From Bacillota bacterium (lineage in GTDB: Bacteria > Bacillota_I > Bacilli_A > Erysipelotrichales > Erysipelotrichaceae): 8,892 bases of DNA. Positions within the stretch are counted from its first letter, which is position 1. Every line of letters starts with the position of its first letter. Position numbers and translations under genes: made by a program. Of the stretch, positions 1-6,293 are shown in pieces. The stretch is taken from positions 1 to 8,892 of the forward strand of contig JAEWIH010000132.1 of NCBI GenBank assembly GCA_023387245.1. Direction: 5' to 3'. The notes under the pieces were generated by a model. That model saw only the letters and a list, made by a program, of their open reading frames with translations, had not been told where the DNA came from and searched no databases.

Positions 1-256
1 CCGCTATTTTTTCAGAAAATTTAACTTTATAAAATAAATCTAATCCGACATTTAAAATAGCAGAACTTAAATTAAAAAATAAAATTAATAAGACTGAAAA
101 AAATAACCAATCAATCTCAAAAGAACCATTTTTTATATGATTAATAACATCTTTTAAAATTAATGGTTGGATTAATGATAATGATATGACAATAAATTCA
201 AAAATTATAACAAATAATAATAAAAGCTTTTTTTGTTTAAATTTTGCTAAAAGCAT
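1..256 (-). CDS. ABC exporter (permease-ATPase), N-terminal part, truncated by window edge
   Basis: Only the first 85 codons are present; the gene runs off the left edge. The start is an ATG at 256-254 with an excellent AGGAGG site 3 nt upstream. The translation begins MLLAKFKQKKLLLLFVIIFE. It shows two hydrophobic segments, about residues 10-30 and 52-72. Between them lies a short polar loop with PLILKDVINHIKNG, which resembles the stretch after TM1 in type I ABC exporters (usually like PLLLGKIID). The end (Y-K-V-K-F-S-E-K-I-A) resembles the usual R-x-x-E-K-I-A before the first intracellular loop. The nucleotide-binding domain would lie outside the window, so family assignment rests on the membrane part only. 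It starts 7 nt after the Gx-transporter gene stops and is most likely the next gene in that operon. The substrate cannot be inferred. Another polytopic membrane protein is possible. Confidence 0.7.
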   Translation of the reverse strand, partial: MLLAKFKQKKLLLLFVIIFEFIVISLSLIQPLILKDVINHIKNGSFEIDWLFFSVLLILFFNLSSAILNVGLDLFYKVKFSEKIA

Positions 257-259
257 AAA

Positions 260-265
260 CCTCCT
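260..265 (-). promoter_or_regulatory. Shine-Dalgarno AGGAGG overlapping the upstream stop codon
   Basis: On the minus strand the sequence reads TAGGAGGTTTATG. The TAG that ends the Gx-transporter gene is also the first part of the ribosome binding site of the ABC exporter gene. The strong site fixes the exporter start at 256 and suggests translational coupling. Confidence 0.8.
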
Positions 266-752
266 ATTTATTAAATCTCTTTATGACAATATTACTAATA
301 AAACCTGTTAAATATCCTGCAACGATAGAAACAAATAATGGTATTGGTAACCAATAAATCATCATAATATTTTTAGTTAAAAATATTAAAGCAATAATTT
401 GGCCAATAGTATGAAAATATGCTGAACCTATTGAAATGCCAACAGGAGTAAATTTATTTAATTTATAAGCAATAGTTGTAAATAAAGTAGATAAAATCAT
501 CCCTGCTAAACTCATCCAAAAACCTATCCCAAAAATAATTCCTCTTAAAATAGATGCTAAAATAACTCGTAATAAATTAATATTCCACATCTCTTTTTGA
601 CCAAAAATATATAAAGCAATCAAGCCAATAGAATTAGCTACCCCAAACTTAACGCCAGGTATTCCTGAAATAAAATAAGCTGGTTCTAAAATATTAATTA
701 AAATACTCATTGCTAATAGCATTGTCAATTGTGTAATTGTTCTAGTTTTCAT
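264..752 (-). CDS. Gx transporter family membrane protein (heptaprenyl diphosphate synthase component I-like / EetB-like)
   Basis: A 162-residue, highly hydrophobic protein with about five membrane segments. It carries family landmarks: IPGVKFGVAN at residues 31-40, NLLRV at 59-63, SLAGMILS at 81-88 and the AYFHTIGQ region at 111-118. Length and motifs fit Pfam Hpre_diP_synt_I, now often called the Gx transporter family. The old name came from a proposed role beside heptaprenyl diphosphate synthase; a small-molecule transport role is now considered more likely, and the substrate is unknown. From memory, the EetB protein of the Listeria flavin-based extracellular electron transfer locus is of this type. 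The start codon overlaps the stop of the NusG-domain-II gene (ATGA), so the two are translationally coupled and probably work together. No catalytic residues can be named. Family call is confident; function is not. Confidence 0.88.
   Translation of the reverse strand: MKTRTITQLTMLLAMSILINILEPAYFISGIPGVKFGVANSIGLIALYIFGQKEMWNINLLRVILASILRGIIFGIGFWMSLAGMILSTLFTTIAYKLNKFTPVGISIGSAYFHTIGQIIALIFLTKNIMMIYWLPIPLFVSIVAGYLTGFISNIVIKRFNK
749..752 (-). other. ATGA stop-start overlap (NusG-II gene / Gx gene)
   Basis: The TGA of the NusG-domain-II gene (751-749) and the ATG of the Gx-transporter gene (752-750) share the tetranucleotide ATGA. This is a classic sign of termination-reinitiation coupling and supports a joint function. 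Confidence 0.9.
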
Positions 753-1123
753 CGAATTTTAACATCCTCCAATCGGTTGCTTGGAGCTTCTACACCTTCA
801 ATATGAATATAAACACCATTAGGTAAACAGACAATTAATGTATTTACCCTACTTTGCCAGCTCATAATTGAACAATAATGTAGCGGCGAAATTTCTTCTT
901 TAATCCGAACTCTTCCACCTTTAATCTCGATAACAATATCACCTAAATCACCTTTTACTGTATGTTGTTGATCAACATTCATATCATAACGAGCAATTTC
1001 TTGATCATATTTATATACAACAGCTTCCAAACGATTAAAGTTCATAAAAGAATAAGTAACTATAAATAAACAAACTGTAATTAATAACAAAACTAAAGAT
1101 AATACTTTATCAAATTTATTCAT
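749..1123 (-). CDS. NusG domain II-containing membrane-anchored protein (EetA-like)
   Basis: A 124-residue protein with one N-terminal transmembrane segment (about residues 7-27), followed by a small extracytoplasmic beta-rich domain. The C-terminal half matches the NusG_II family. It has a conserved Cys at 84, a Trp at 89, and the signature IVCLPNGVYI at 97-106 containing Cys99. The two cysteines are the pair normally conserved in these proteins, and could be redox-active or disulfide-bonded outside the membrane (inference). It is not the transcription factor NusG: the NGN and KOW domains are absent. Such proteins are typically encoded next to Gx transporters and sometimes near ApbE flavinyl transferases or polyprenyl synthases. 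Here it follows ktrA by 8 nt and overlaps the Gx gene by 4 nt. The ribosome binding site is weak (AGG inside the ktrA stop region), suggesting coupling to ktrA. Confidence 0.85.
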   Translation of the reverse strand: MNKFDKVLSLVLLLITVCLFIVTYSFMNFNRLEAVVYKYDQEIARYDMNVDQQHTVKGDLGDIVIEIKGGRVRIKEEISPLHYCSIMSWQSRVNTLIVCLPNGVYIHIEGVEAPSNRLEDVKIR

Positions 1124-1131
1124 GATATTGC

Positions 1132-1800
1132 CTATAATTTATTATTAAGATCCAATTGTTCAAAGTGATCAATATTACCAATAGCTACTACAATTTGTTT
1201 ATCTTTAAATCTAAAATCTGCATCCAAAGATAAATTTAATTTATGATTTTTACTATCTCGATAACCAATAACATTAATATTATAATTACGTCTAACATCT
1301 AACTCAACTAGCGACTTATTTAGCCAAGAATTAGGAACTAAAAATTCAATAATCGCATTTTCTTCGTCTAAATCAATTGCATCTACGATTTTATTACGCA
1401 TTAAATCACGAGCAATTTTTTCACCCATTTCTCTTTCTGGTCTAACAATCCGATTACAACCTAATTGATTAAAAATATTCATATAAGTTTTATTTCTAGC
1501 TTTAACAATAATATTATCAACTCCTAGTTGTTTAACATTTAAAATAGCTAAAATTGTAGCTTCTAAATTAGAACCAGTAGAAATAATCACAGTATCACAA
1601 TTATCAAGACCTAAATTTTTTAACGTATCAAAATCAGTAATATCTCCTTGAGCACAAGTAGTTACATATTCTTCAATACGATGAACATTTTTTATATCTA
1701 AATCTATTGCAATAACATCACAATCATAATTTGCTAAAGTTTTACAAACAGATGATCCAAATATACCTAATCCTAAAATACCAATTGTTTTTTGTTTCAT
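1132..1800 (-). CDS. ktrA: Ktr/Trk potassium uptake regulatory subunit KtrA (RCK protein)
   Basis: The cytosolic gating ring subunit of a Ktr-type K+ channel-like transporter. From the ATG at 1800 it is 222 residues, the same length as Bacillus KtrA. The N-terminal RCK/TrkA_N Rossmann domain (about 4-120) has the nucleotide-binding loop GLGIFG at 10-15 and the acidic residue D33 at the end of beta-2 (AIDLD). The RCK_C (TrkA_C) domain spans about 137-215. In this family the N-domain binds ATP/ADP or NAD(H), and the C-domain binds the second messenger c-di-AMP, which shuts uptake down; binding here is inferred from family. An upstream in-frame ATG at 1836 would add 12 residues, but it lies inside ktrB and has no ribosome binding site of its own. 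The GGAGGT at 1812-1807 points to 1800. The gene follows ktrB by 13 nt, the usual pairing. Confidence 0.95.
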   Translation of the reverse strand: MKQKTIGILGLGIFGSSVCKTLANYDCDVIAIDLDIKNVHRIEEYVTTCAQGDITDFDTLKNLGLDNCDTVIISTGSNLEATILAILNVKQLGVDNIIVKARNKTYMNIFNQLGCNRIVRPEREMGEKIARDLMRNKIVDAIDLDEENAIIEFLVPNSWLNKSLVELDVRRNYNINVIGYRDSKNHKLNLSLDADFRFKDKQIVVAIGNIDHFEQLDLNNKL

Positions 1801-1806
1801 ATTTAA

Positions 1807-1812
1807 ACCTCC
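1807..1812 (-). promoter_or_regulatory. Shine-Dalgarno GGAGGT that fixes the ktrA start
   Basis: The minus strand reads GTGGAGGTTTAAATATG just after the ktrB stop, giving an ideal spacing of 6 nt to the ATG at 1800. This rules out the longer reading frame start at 1836, which would place the ribosome binding site inside the coding sequence. Confidence 0.85.
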
Positions 1813-1813
1813 A

Positions 1814-3187
1814 CTATCCAATAATAAAACGTCCATCCGGATAAACTATTTCATTACTATTTTTTTCTTTAATTTTTATAGATAATATTACTGTCATTGG
1901 CCCAATACGTCCAAAAAACATTAATAACATAATAACCATTTTAGATGCTATCGATAATAATGGTGTTAAATTCATTGATACACCAACAGTACCTAGAGCT
2001 GAAGTTGCTTCAAAGATTAAAGCTAATAAGGAAACATTTGGTTCAAATATAACTAATAAACCAATACCAATACTTAAAACAAATAAAAACATAACTAAAA
2101 TTACTAATGCTTTATTAATTAATGTTATTGGTATTCGATGGCGATCATAATTAATACTTGAATTTTGTTTAAACTCATTAACAATTAAGAAAAATACTAA
2201 AGCGATTGTAACAGTTTTAATACCACCAGCTGTTCCTCCAGGACTACCACCAATCATCATCAAAACAATATAAAATAAATTTGTGATTGGATTCATTAAA
2301 GTATAATCTACCGTTGAAAAACCGGCTGTACGCATTGTTGTTGATTGAAAAAAGGCGATCATAATTTTATCAAATAAATTATATTGCCCTAAAGTGGCCA
2401 TATTATTATACTCAAATATAACACCTAATACTGTTCCAATAAATAATAAAATTATTGTAGCTTTAATAGCTAATTTAGTATGGGGTTTTAATTTTTTAAA
2501 AAAACTCCTAAATGATAAATGGCCATTTTTAATTAAAGAATATCGAGATTTAGTAACATCAAACCAAACAGAAAATCCGATACCGCCTAAAATAATTAAA
2601 ATCGATATAACAATATTGACTAATGGATTAGTAACGAAATGATGTAATGAATTTATACCAAATGGATCAAAACCAGCATTACAAAATGCGGAAACAGAAA
2701 TAAATAAACTAGACCCTATTCCATCAATTAAACCATATCTAGGAATAAAATCAATCATTAATAGTAAAGAACCGACCAATTCGATAATTGCGGTATATTT
2801 AATAATATTTTTAATATAATAGCTAAAATCACTAACACTTTCTTTATTTAATGATTCAGAAATAGCTTTTTGATAACTGTAACGAATTTTTTTACCAGCA
2901 CCTAATAACAATGAAACAATAATCGTCATTAGACCTAAACCACCTATTTGAATTAATATTACGGTAAAAAACTTACCAATAGTTGAATATGTAGCATAAA
3001 CAGGGACACTAAATAGCCCAGTAACACAAACCATCGAAACACAATTAAACAAATGATCAAATATTGTAGCTTTACTAGTACTTAAATTAGAAATAGGTAA
3101 TGATAATAAAAAAGTACCTATAATGATTACAGTTAAAAAACTTATAACTATTTTTTGAGAAATACTTAATTTTTTAAACAAAATCAT
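1814..3187 (-). CDS. ktrB: KtrB/TrkH-family potassium transporter, membrane subunit
   Basis: A 457-residue polytopic membrane protein forming the K+ permeation path, with four M1-P-M2 repeats of the superfamily of K+ transporters. All four selectivity-filter loops are recognisable and keep the key Gly. These are VCVTGL at 53-58 (G57), NAGFD at 170-174 (G172), RTAGF at 286-290 (G289) and LGTVGVS at 398-404 (G402). The Gly-rich intramembrane gate loop after the third repeat is present (MIGGSPGGTAGGIKT, 311-325), as is the conserved FFGRIGPMT near the C-terminus (424-432). The C-terminus YPDGRFIIG matches the usual KtrB tail. It acts with KtrA, encoded directly downstream, as a probably Na+-dependent K+ uptake system. 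It begins 3 nt after the Mrp gene ends. Its ribosome binding site (AAAGGG) lies within the end of that gene, so the genes are likely coupled. No residues appear to be missing. Confidence 0.96.
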   Translation of the reverse strand: MILFKKLSISQKIVISFLTVIIIGTFLLSLPISNLSTSKATIFDHLFNCVSMVCVTGLFSVPVYATYSTIGKFFTVILIQIGGLGLMTIIVSLLLGAGKKIRYSYQKAISESLNKESVSDFSYYIKNIIKYTAIIELVGSLLLMIDFIPRYGLIDGIGSSLFISVSAFCNAGFDPFGINSLHHFVTNPLVNIVISILIILGGIGFSVWFDVTKSRYSLIKNGHLSFRSFFKKLKPHTKLAIKATIILLFIGTVLGVIFEYNNMATLGQYNLFDKIMIAFFQSTTMRTAGFSTVDYTLMNPITNLFYIVLMMIGGSPGGTAGGIKTVTIALVFFLIVNEFKQNSSINYDRHRIPITLINKALVILVMFLFVLSIGIGLLVIFEPNVSLLALIFEATSALGTVGVSMNLTPLLSIASKMVIMLLMFFGRIGPMTVILSIKIKEKNSNEIVYPDGRFIIG

Positions 3188-3190
3188 ATA

Positions 3191-3985
3191 CTAACCCTTT
3201 AACATAATATTAATATCTTTAATTAAATCTATTAAATCAAAATTATTAAATTGTTCAATTTCTCCACGATCAGCACATTCATTTAAATGACCATCTATCG
3301 GTAATTCTAACAATTTATCAACTCCATAGTTTTCTAAATTAATATCTTGAATCGATTTAAATGGATATGTTATATGATCACAGCATTCACATTTAAAATA
3401 AGCCATATTTTCAATAATGCCTAATATTGGTACATTCATTTTAAATGCCATATTAACTGCTTTAGAAACAATCATATTGACTAAATCCGAAGGTGTAGTA
3501 ACTAATACTATCCCATCTAGTGGTAATGATTGATATAAAGTTAAAGCTACTTCACCAGTACCAGGTGGCATATCAATAAATAAAAAATCCAATTCTTGCC
3601 AATCAACTTTTCCATAAAACTCTTTAATCGCATTTACTACTAACGGACCTCTCCATAATATTGGAGTATCTTCGCTATCTACCATCATATTAGAAGAAAT
3701 AATTTTAATATGATTTTTAGAAACTGCAGGTAAAATTTTATTATCGACCATCGTCGCAAATTCACTTACTCCAAACATTCTAGCTATCGAAGGACCAGTA
3801 ATATCGGCATCCATGATACCGACTTTATAACCTAATTTATTAGCTGCTATTGCCAATAAAGAGGTAGAAACCGACTTACCTACACCCCCTTTACCGCTAC
3901 CGCAAGCAATAATATACTTAATTTTATTAGTTGCTAATGTTTTAACCATAAATGGATTAAAACGTGCTTCTTCCTGCTTATTCAT
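3191..3985 (-). CDS. Mrp/NBP35-family (ApbC) iron-sulfur cluster carrier ATPase
   Basis: A 264-residue cytosolic P-loop ATPase that in this family binds and transfers [4Fe-4S] clusters to apoproteins. It has a deviant Walker A motif GKGGVGKS at 31-38, the switch motif DADITGPS at 59-66, WRGP at 111-114 and the Walker B region DMPPGTGE at 138-145. The family Cys motif is in the stretch ENMAYFKCECCD: C199 and C202 give the CxxC that bridges the cluster in the dimer, and an extra Cys (C201) sits between them. The N-terminal MIP18/DUF59 domain found in many Mrp proteins is absent, so this is the short form. It is the first gene of the six-gene unit after a promoter at about 4016-4021. It has a moderate ribosome binding site (AGAGGT, 9 nt from the ATG). 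Its link to K+ transport is not understood. Confidence 0.93.
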   Translation of the reverse strand: MNKQEEARFNPFMVKTLATNKIKYIIACGSGKGGVGKSVSTSLLAIAANKLGYKVGIMDADITGPSIARMFGVSEFATMVDNKILPAVSKNHIKIISSNMMVDSEDTPILWRGPLVVNAIKEFYGKVDWQELDFLFIDMPPGTGEVALTLYQSLPLDGIVLVTTPSDLVNMIVSKAVNMAFKMNVPILGIIENMAYFKCECCDHITYPFKSIQDINLENYGVDKLLELPIDGHLNECADRGEIEQFNNFDLIDLIKDINIMLKG

Positions 3986-4015
3986 AAAAATATAACCTCT
4001 TCCATATACTTATAA

Positions 4016-4044
4016 ATTATACATCAAAATAGATTAAAATAATA
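4016..4044 (-). promoter_or_regulatory. Probable sigma-A promoter of the mrp-ktrB-ktrA-NusG_II-Gx-ABC operon
   Basis: A perfect TATAAT lies on the minus strand at 4021-4016, about 30 nt upstream of the Mrp start. The -35 region, 17 nt further upstream (4044-4039, TATTAT), matches TTGACA poorly. The assignment rests mainly on the -10 and on its position between the preceding terminator hairpin and the first gene. Confidence 0.5.
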
Positions 4045-4063
4045 TTTTTTTTCATAATATAAA

Positions 4064-4083
4064 AGGAGATATAATAATCTCCT
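4064..4083 (-). terminator. Short intrinsic terminator after the GatD-like gene
   Basis: A perfect 7-bp inverted repeat (AGGAGAT / ATCTCCT, 6-nt loop) sits directly after the GatD-like stop codon and is followed on the minus strand by TTTATATT. The stem is short and the T-tract broken, so termination may be partial and some read-through into the Mrp operon is possible. Confidence 0.6.
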
Positions 4084-4086
4084 AGT

Positions 4087-4788
4087 TTAGATCATTTTAG
4101 TGTGTGAATCTTTAAATTCTTTTACTCTTTGATTATAAGCTAAAACTAATTTGTCAAATAAATATAAATCAAAATTACTGTTTTTTAATTGAAATAAATT
4201 TTTTAAAAAATAAGGATTCATTATTAAAAAAGGTCCCATTAAATTAGTTAAATAAAAATTATTATATTTAAAGCCTTCATATTTAGAAGTTAAATCATTA
4301 CCATGGCCTCTATCAGTTCTAATCCAGTTATATTGATCATCAATATTATATAATAATCCAAATTGTGATTTAAAACCAACATATTCCAGTTCATCATCAT
4401 GTCCTAAAAATAAACAATTATGGCGAGTAGAAAAATCAATCTTTGTATAATAATCAAAAATATTTAGACATAATATTTTATTAGTGCCATCATCAATATA
4501 ACGCCCAAAATAATCTCCACCATTACCAACACATAAAAATATTGTTCCTTTATTAATTAATTCTAAAATTCTTTTACGATAACTCATTAAAACATTTAAA
4601 ACATATTTTTGTTTAATTTCGCTCGTTGGTCCGATATAAATCAAATCAATATCTTCAGTAACAAATTTTGGCTGTTTAGTATAATTAGTAAAATAACAAT
4701 TATCTTTTAATAATAATTTTAAAATTTTTCCATTCCATAATTCTCCATATAAATTAATAATATCCGGAAATAAAATTTCAGCTTTCAT
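4087..4788 (-). CDS. GatD-like type 1 glutamine amidotransferase with altered active site
   Basis: A 233-residue protein resembling GatD, the glutaminase subunit of the MurT/GatD lipid II isoglutaminyl synthase, which supplies ammonia to amidate D-Glu of the stem peptide. Similarities run along its length: PDIINLYGELWN (8-19) for the usual PDxLNLYGDxGN, a nucleophile-elbow region LCVGNGGDYFGRYI (85-98) with Cys86, and NLMGPFLIMNP (182-192) for the usual YLHGPxLPKNP. Several key positions differ. Met184 stands where the catalytic His (H189 in Staphylococcus aureus GatD, from memory) is expected. The usual CGGxQ after the nucleophile is CVGNGG. The GGGxDxEQ stretch is GPTSEIKQ at 53-60. Glutaminase activity is therefore doubtful. 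It overlaps the MurT-like gene by 11 nt and has its own site GAGGA, so it is almost surely the partner of that protein. Family call is good; activity is uncertain. Confidence 0.82.
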   Translation of the reverse strand: MKAEILFPDIINLYGELWNGKILKLLLKDNCYFTNYTKQPKFVTEDIDLIYIGPTSEIKQKYVLNVLMSYRKRILELINKGTIFLCVGNGGDYFGRYIDDGTNKILCLNIFDYYTKIDFSTRHNCLFLGHDDELEYVGFKSQFGLLYNIDDQYNWIRTDRGHGNDLTSKYEGFKYNNFYLTNLMGPFLIMNPYFLKNLFQLKNSNFDLYLFDKLVLAYNQRVKEFKDSHTKMI

Positions 4789-6163
4789 TTTTATTCATCC
4801 TCAATCTAATTTGTTCAATATTATAATCAGCAAATGACTGATTATGAATATCAAATAATAAATAAACACGCTCAATCGAGTTAAAATCAATACCTTCATG
4901 ACATTGTAGTGGATTTCGATATAATAATATTTTATTACTATCAATTCCTGCTAATTCACATCTAACTTGATAATCTAAAATTCTTTTTCCACCAACAATC
5001 ACTTTATCAATACATTCATGACATAACAATTCAAAATCAACTTCATATAACCAGCCTATTGATTCACTAATATGATTATTAGAATCATCATAATTACCTT
5101 TAGTAATAAATCCTGTTTCTGATTGAACTAATATAATACAACATTTTTTATTTTCTTGAATAATATATTCAAAAACTCGAGAAGTAGCTATTGGATTTAG
5201 TCCTTTTGCTAGAGAGGAAATTATTGTCAAATTACCAACATTTACAACATTTAATCGTGAGCTAACAATTTTTAATTGAGAAAAATTTTTGATAATCAAT
5301 TCTGGATTAATTTTTAATTCCATTAATAAAGAAAAAACAGCCAATTGATTATACAAATCAATTTCTCTTAAAGAAATAGCTGGAAGCTGATAATTAATAT
5401 CATGATGTTTGATAATAATAGTATTTTTAAAATAATCAATATCTAATAGTTCAAAATCGCCATCAAATGATTTAAAACCACATCCAGAACAATGATATCT
5501 ACCAATGTGATGATAACGGCGATAATCAACATTTAAAAGACAATTACAATTTGGACATTCTACGACATCTACAACATTGCTCACATATTCAAAACGTGGT
5601 ATTTCTTTTTTGAAAGAAAAATAAATTCTTTTGTTATTTGGTTTGATTTTACAGCTTAATAAATCATCAGCATTAATAATTAGAGTAGTATTATCAGGAA
5701 TCGATTTATTTAAAATGCTGATAATATAGTCTGGATGAGCATTTCTTGAATAAGAGTCTCTAAAAATATTAGTAATTACTAAATAATTAGGAACTAGTTT
5801 AGTAAAAATATGTTTCGATGATTTTTCGTCAACTTCCATAATTACATAATCATGATCGATTTGTTGTTTTTTACAATTAACTAATAATAATGTAGCAATA
5901 CCTGATTCAATATTAGAACCTAAGCTATTATTAATAACTTTATAATTAGCACTTTTTAAAAAATCATATATTAAATTACTAGTAGATGTTTTACCATTAG
6001 TTCCAGTAACAGCAACAACACAAGCATTAATTTTTATTTTTTTAAGATAGTTTTTATCAATAAATAATGCTACTGTTCCTGGTAAACATGTCGCATTTTT
6101 ACCTAAAATTTTTAGTATAAGATAAACTAATTTACCACAAAAATGTGCTAATAAAAATCGCAT
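4778..6163 (-). CDS. MurT-like Mur ligase family protein (DUF1727 C-terminus)
   Basis: A 461-residue ligase. The central Mur ligase domain has the ATP-binding loop GTNGKTS at residues 54-60 and MEVDE at 109-113. A Cys-rich zinc-ribbon insertion of the MurT type, with CPNC at 203-206 and CSGC at 225-228, is present. The C-terminal DUF1727-like domain includes GWLYEVDFELL (about 370-380). In the canonical complex MurT activates the D-Glu carboxylate of lipid II with ATP, and GatD delivers ammonia. Several conserved MurT positions are changed. The DxSW motif is SIGW, losing the Asp equivalent to S. aureus D349, and the LxKNPxG loop reads LAKGLNP. The stretch after NIFRD is SYSRNAHPDY rather than QLDRYGE. 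This looks like a divergent MurT paralogue. I chose the ATG at 6163, not an in-frame ATG 27 nt upstream, because AGGTGA precedes it and family N-termini begin there. Confidence 0.85.
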   Translation of the reverse strand: MRFLLAHFCGKLVYLILKILGKNATCLPGTVALFIDKNYLKKIKINACVVAVTGTNGKTSTSNLIYDFLKSANYKVINNSLGSNIESGIATLLLVNCKKQQIDHDYVIMEVDEKSSKHIFTKLVPNYLVITNIFRDSYSRNAHPDYIISILNKSIPDNTTLIINADDLLSCKIKPNNKRIYFSFKKEIPRFEYVSNVVDVVECPNCNCLLNVDYRRYHHIGRYHCSGCGFKSFDGDFELLDIDYFKNTIIIKHHDINYQLPAISLREIDLYNQLAVFSLLMELKINPELIIKNFSQLKIVSSRLNVVNVGNLTIISSLAKGLNPIATSRVFEYIIQENKKCCIILVQSETGFITKGNYDDSNNHISESIGWLYEVDFELLCHECIDKVIVGGKRILDYQVRCELAGIDSNKILLYRNPLQCHEGIDFNSIERVYLLFDIHNQSFADYNIEQIRLRMNKNES

Positions 6164-6167
6164 AAAA

Positions 6168-6173
6168 TCACCT
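6168..6173 (-). promoter_or_regulatory. Shine-Dalgarno AGGTGA that decides the MurT-like start
   Basis: The minus strand reads TAGGTGATTTTATG. This places the ribosome binding site 4 nt before the ATG at 6163; starting at 6190 would put it inside the gene. Confidence 0.7.
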
Positions 6174-6201
6174 ATTATATATATGACCAATTATCTTAAT
6201 C

Positions 6202-6210
6202 ATTATATCA
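6202..6210 (-). promoter_or_regulatory. Extended -10 promoter of the murT-like/gatD-like operon
   Basis: The minus strand carries TGATATAAT, a perfect TATAAT with the TG dinucleotide of an extended -10 element. It lies about 40 nt upstream of the MurT-like start and just after the preceding terminator. No good -35 is seen, which is common for extended -10 promoters. The element overlaps the second copy of a direct repeat (6206-6221). Confidence 0.6.
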
Positions 6211-6244
6211 TAAATTAAAAAAGTTTATTATCATAAATTAAAAA
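6206..6244. repeat. Two direct copies of a 16-bp sequence upstream of the MurT-like gene
   Basis: The plus-strand sequence TATCATAAATTAAAAA occurs at 6206-6221 and again, identically, at 6229-6244, a spacing of 23 bp (about two helical turns). One copy overlaps the -10 element, the other the T-rich tail of the deacetylase terminator. It could be an operator pair or a small duplication in AT-rich DNA. Confidence 0.65.
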
Positions 6245-6272
6245 GATTAATTTCTTTTTAGGAAATTAATCT
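6244..6272 (-). terminator. Intrinsic terminator after the polysaccharide deacetylase gene
   Basis: A perfect 11-bp inverted repeat (AGATTAATTTC / GAAATTAATCT) with a 7-nt loop, followed on the minus strand by TTTTAATTTATG. It lies 22 nt beyond the deacetylase stop and separates that gene from the MurT-like unit. Confidence 0.8.
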
Positions 6273-6293
6273 CTAAATATAATCGATTACTAA

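Noticed and set aside
264..752. Prenyl chain synthase subunit (heptaprenyl diphosphate synthase)
   Set aside because: The name is historic. The protein is an integral membrane protein without prenyltransferase Asp-rich motifs, and no component II gene is adjacent.
749..1123. Transcription elongation factor NusG
   Set aside because: Only NusG domain II-like sequence is present, behind a transmembrane anchor; the NGN and KOW domains are absent.
1801..1836. Longer ktrA start giving 12 extra residues
   Set aside because: The added codons overlap ktrB and include the Shine-Dalgarno site as coding sequence. The 222-residue form matches the family.
2394..2642. Plus-strand open frame of 82 codons
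   Set aside because: It lies wholly within ktrB on the opposite strand, has no ribosome binding site and no recognisable protein features; it is a shadow frame.
4087..4788. GatD-like gene as a pseudogene
   Set aside because: The frame is full length, has a good ribosome binding site and is embedded in a tidy operon. Substitutions are confined to specific motifs rather than scattered stops or frameshifts.
6173..6178. Second TATAAT just before the MurT-like start
   Set aside because: It overlaps the ribosome binding site, so transcription from it would start at or after the ATG; the extended -10 at 6202-6210 is better placed.
6164..6190. Longer MurT-like start giving 9 extra residues
   Set aside because: The added stretch contains the AGGTGA ribosome binding site and extends beyond the usual MurT N-terminus.
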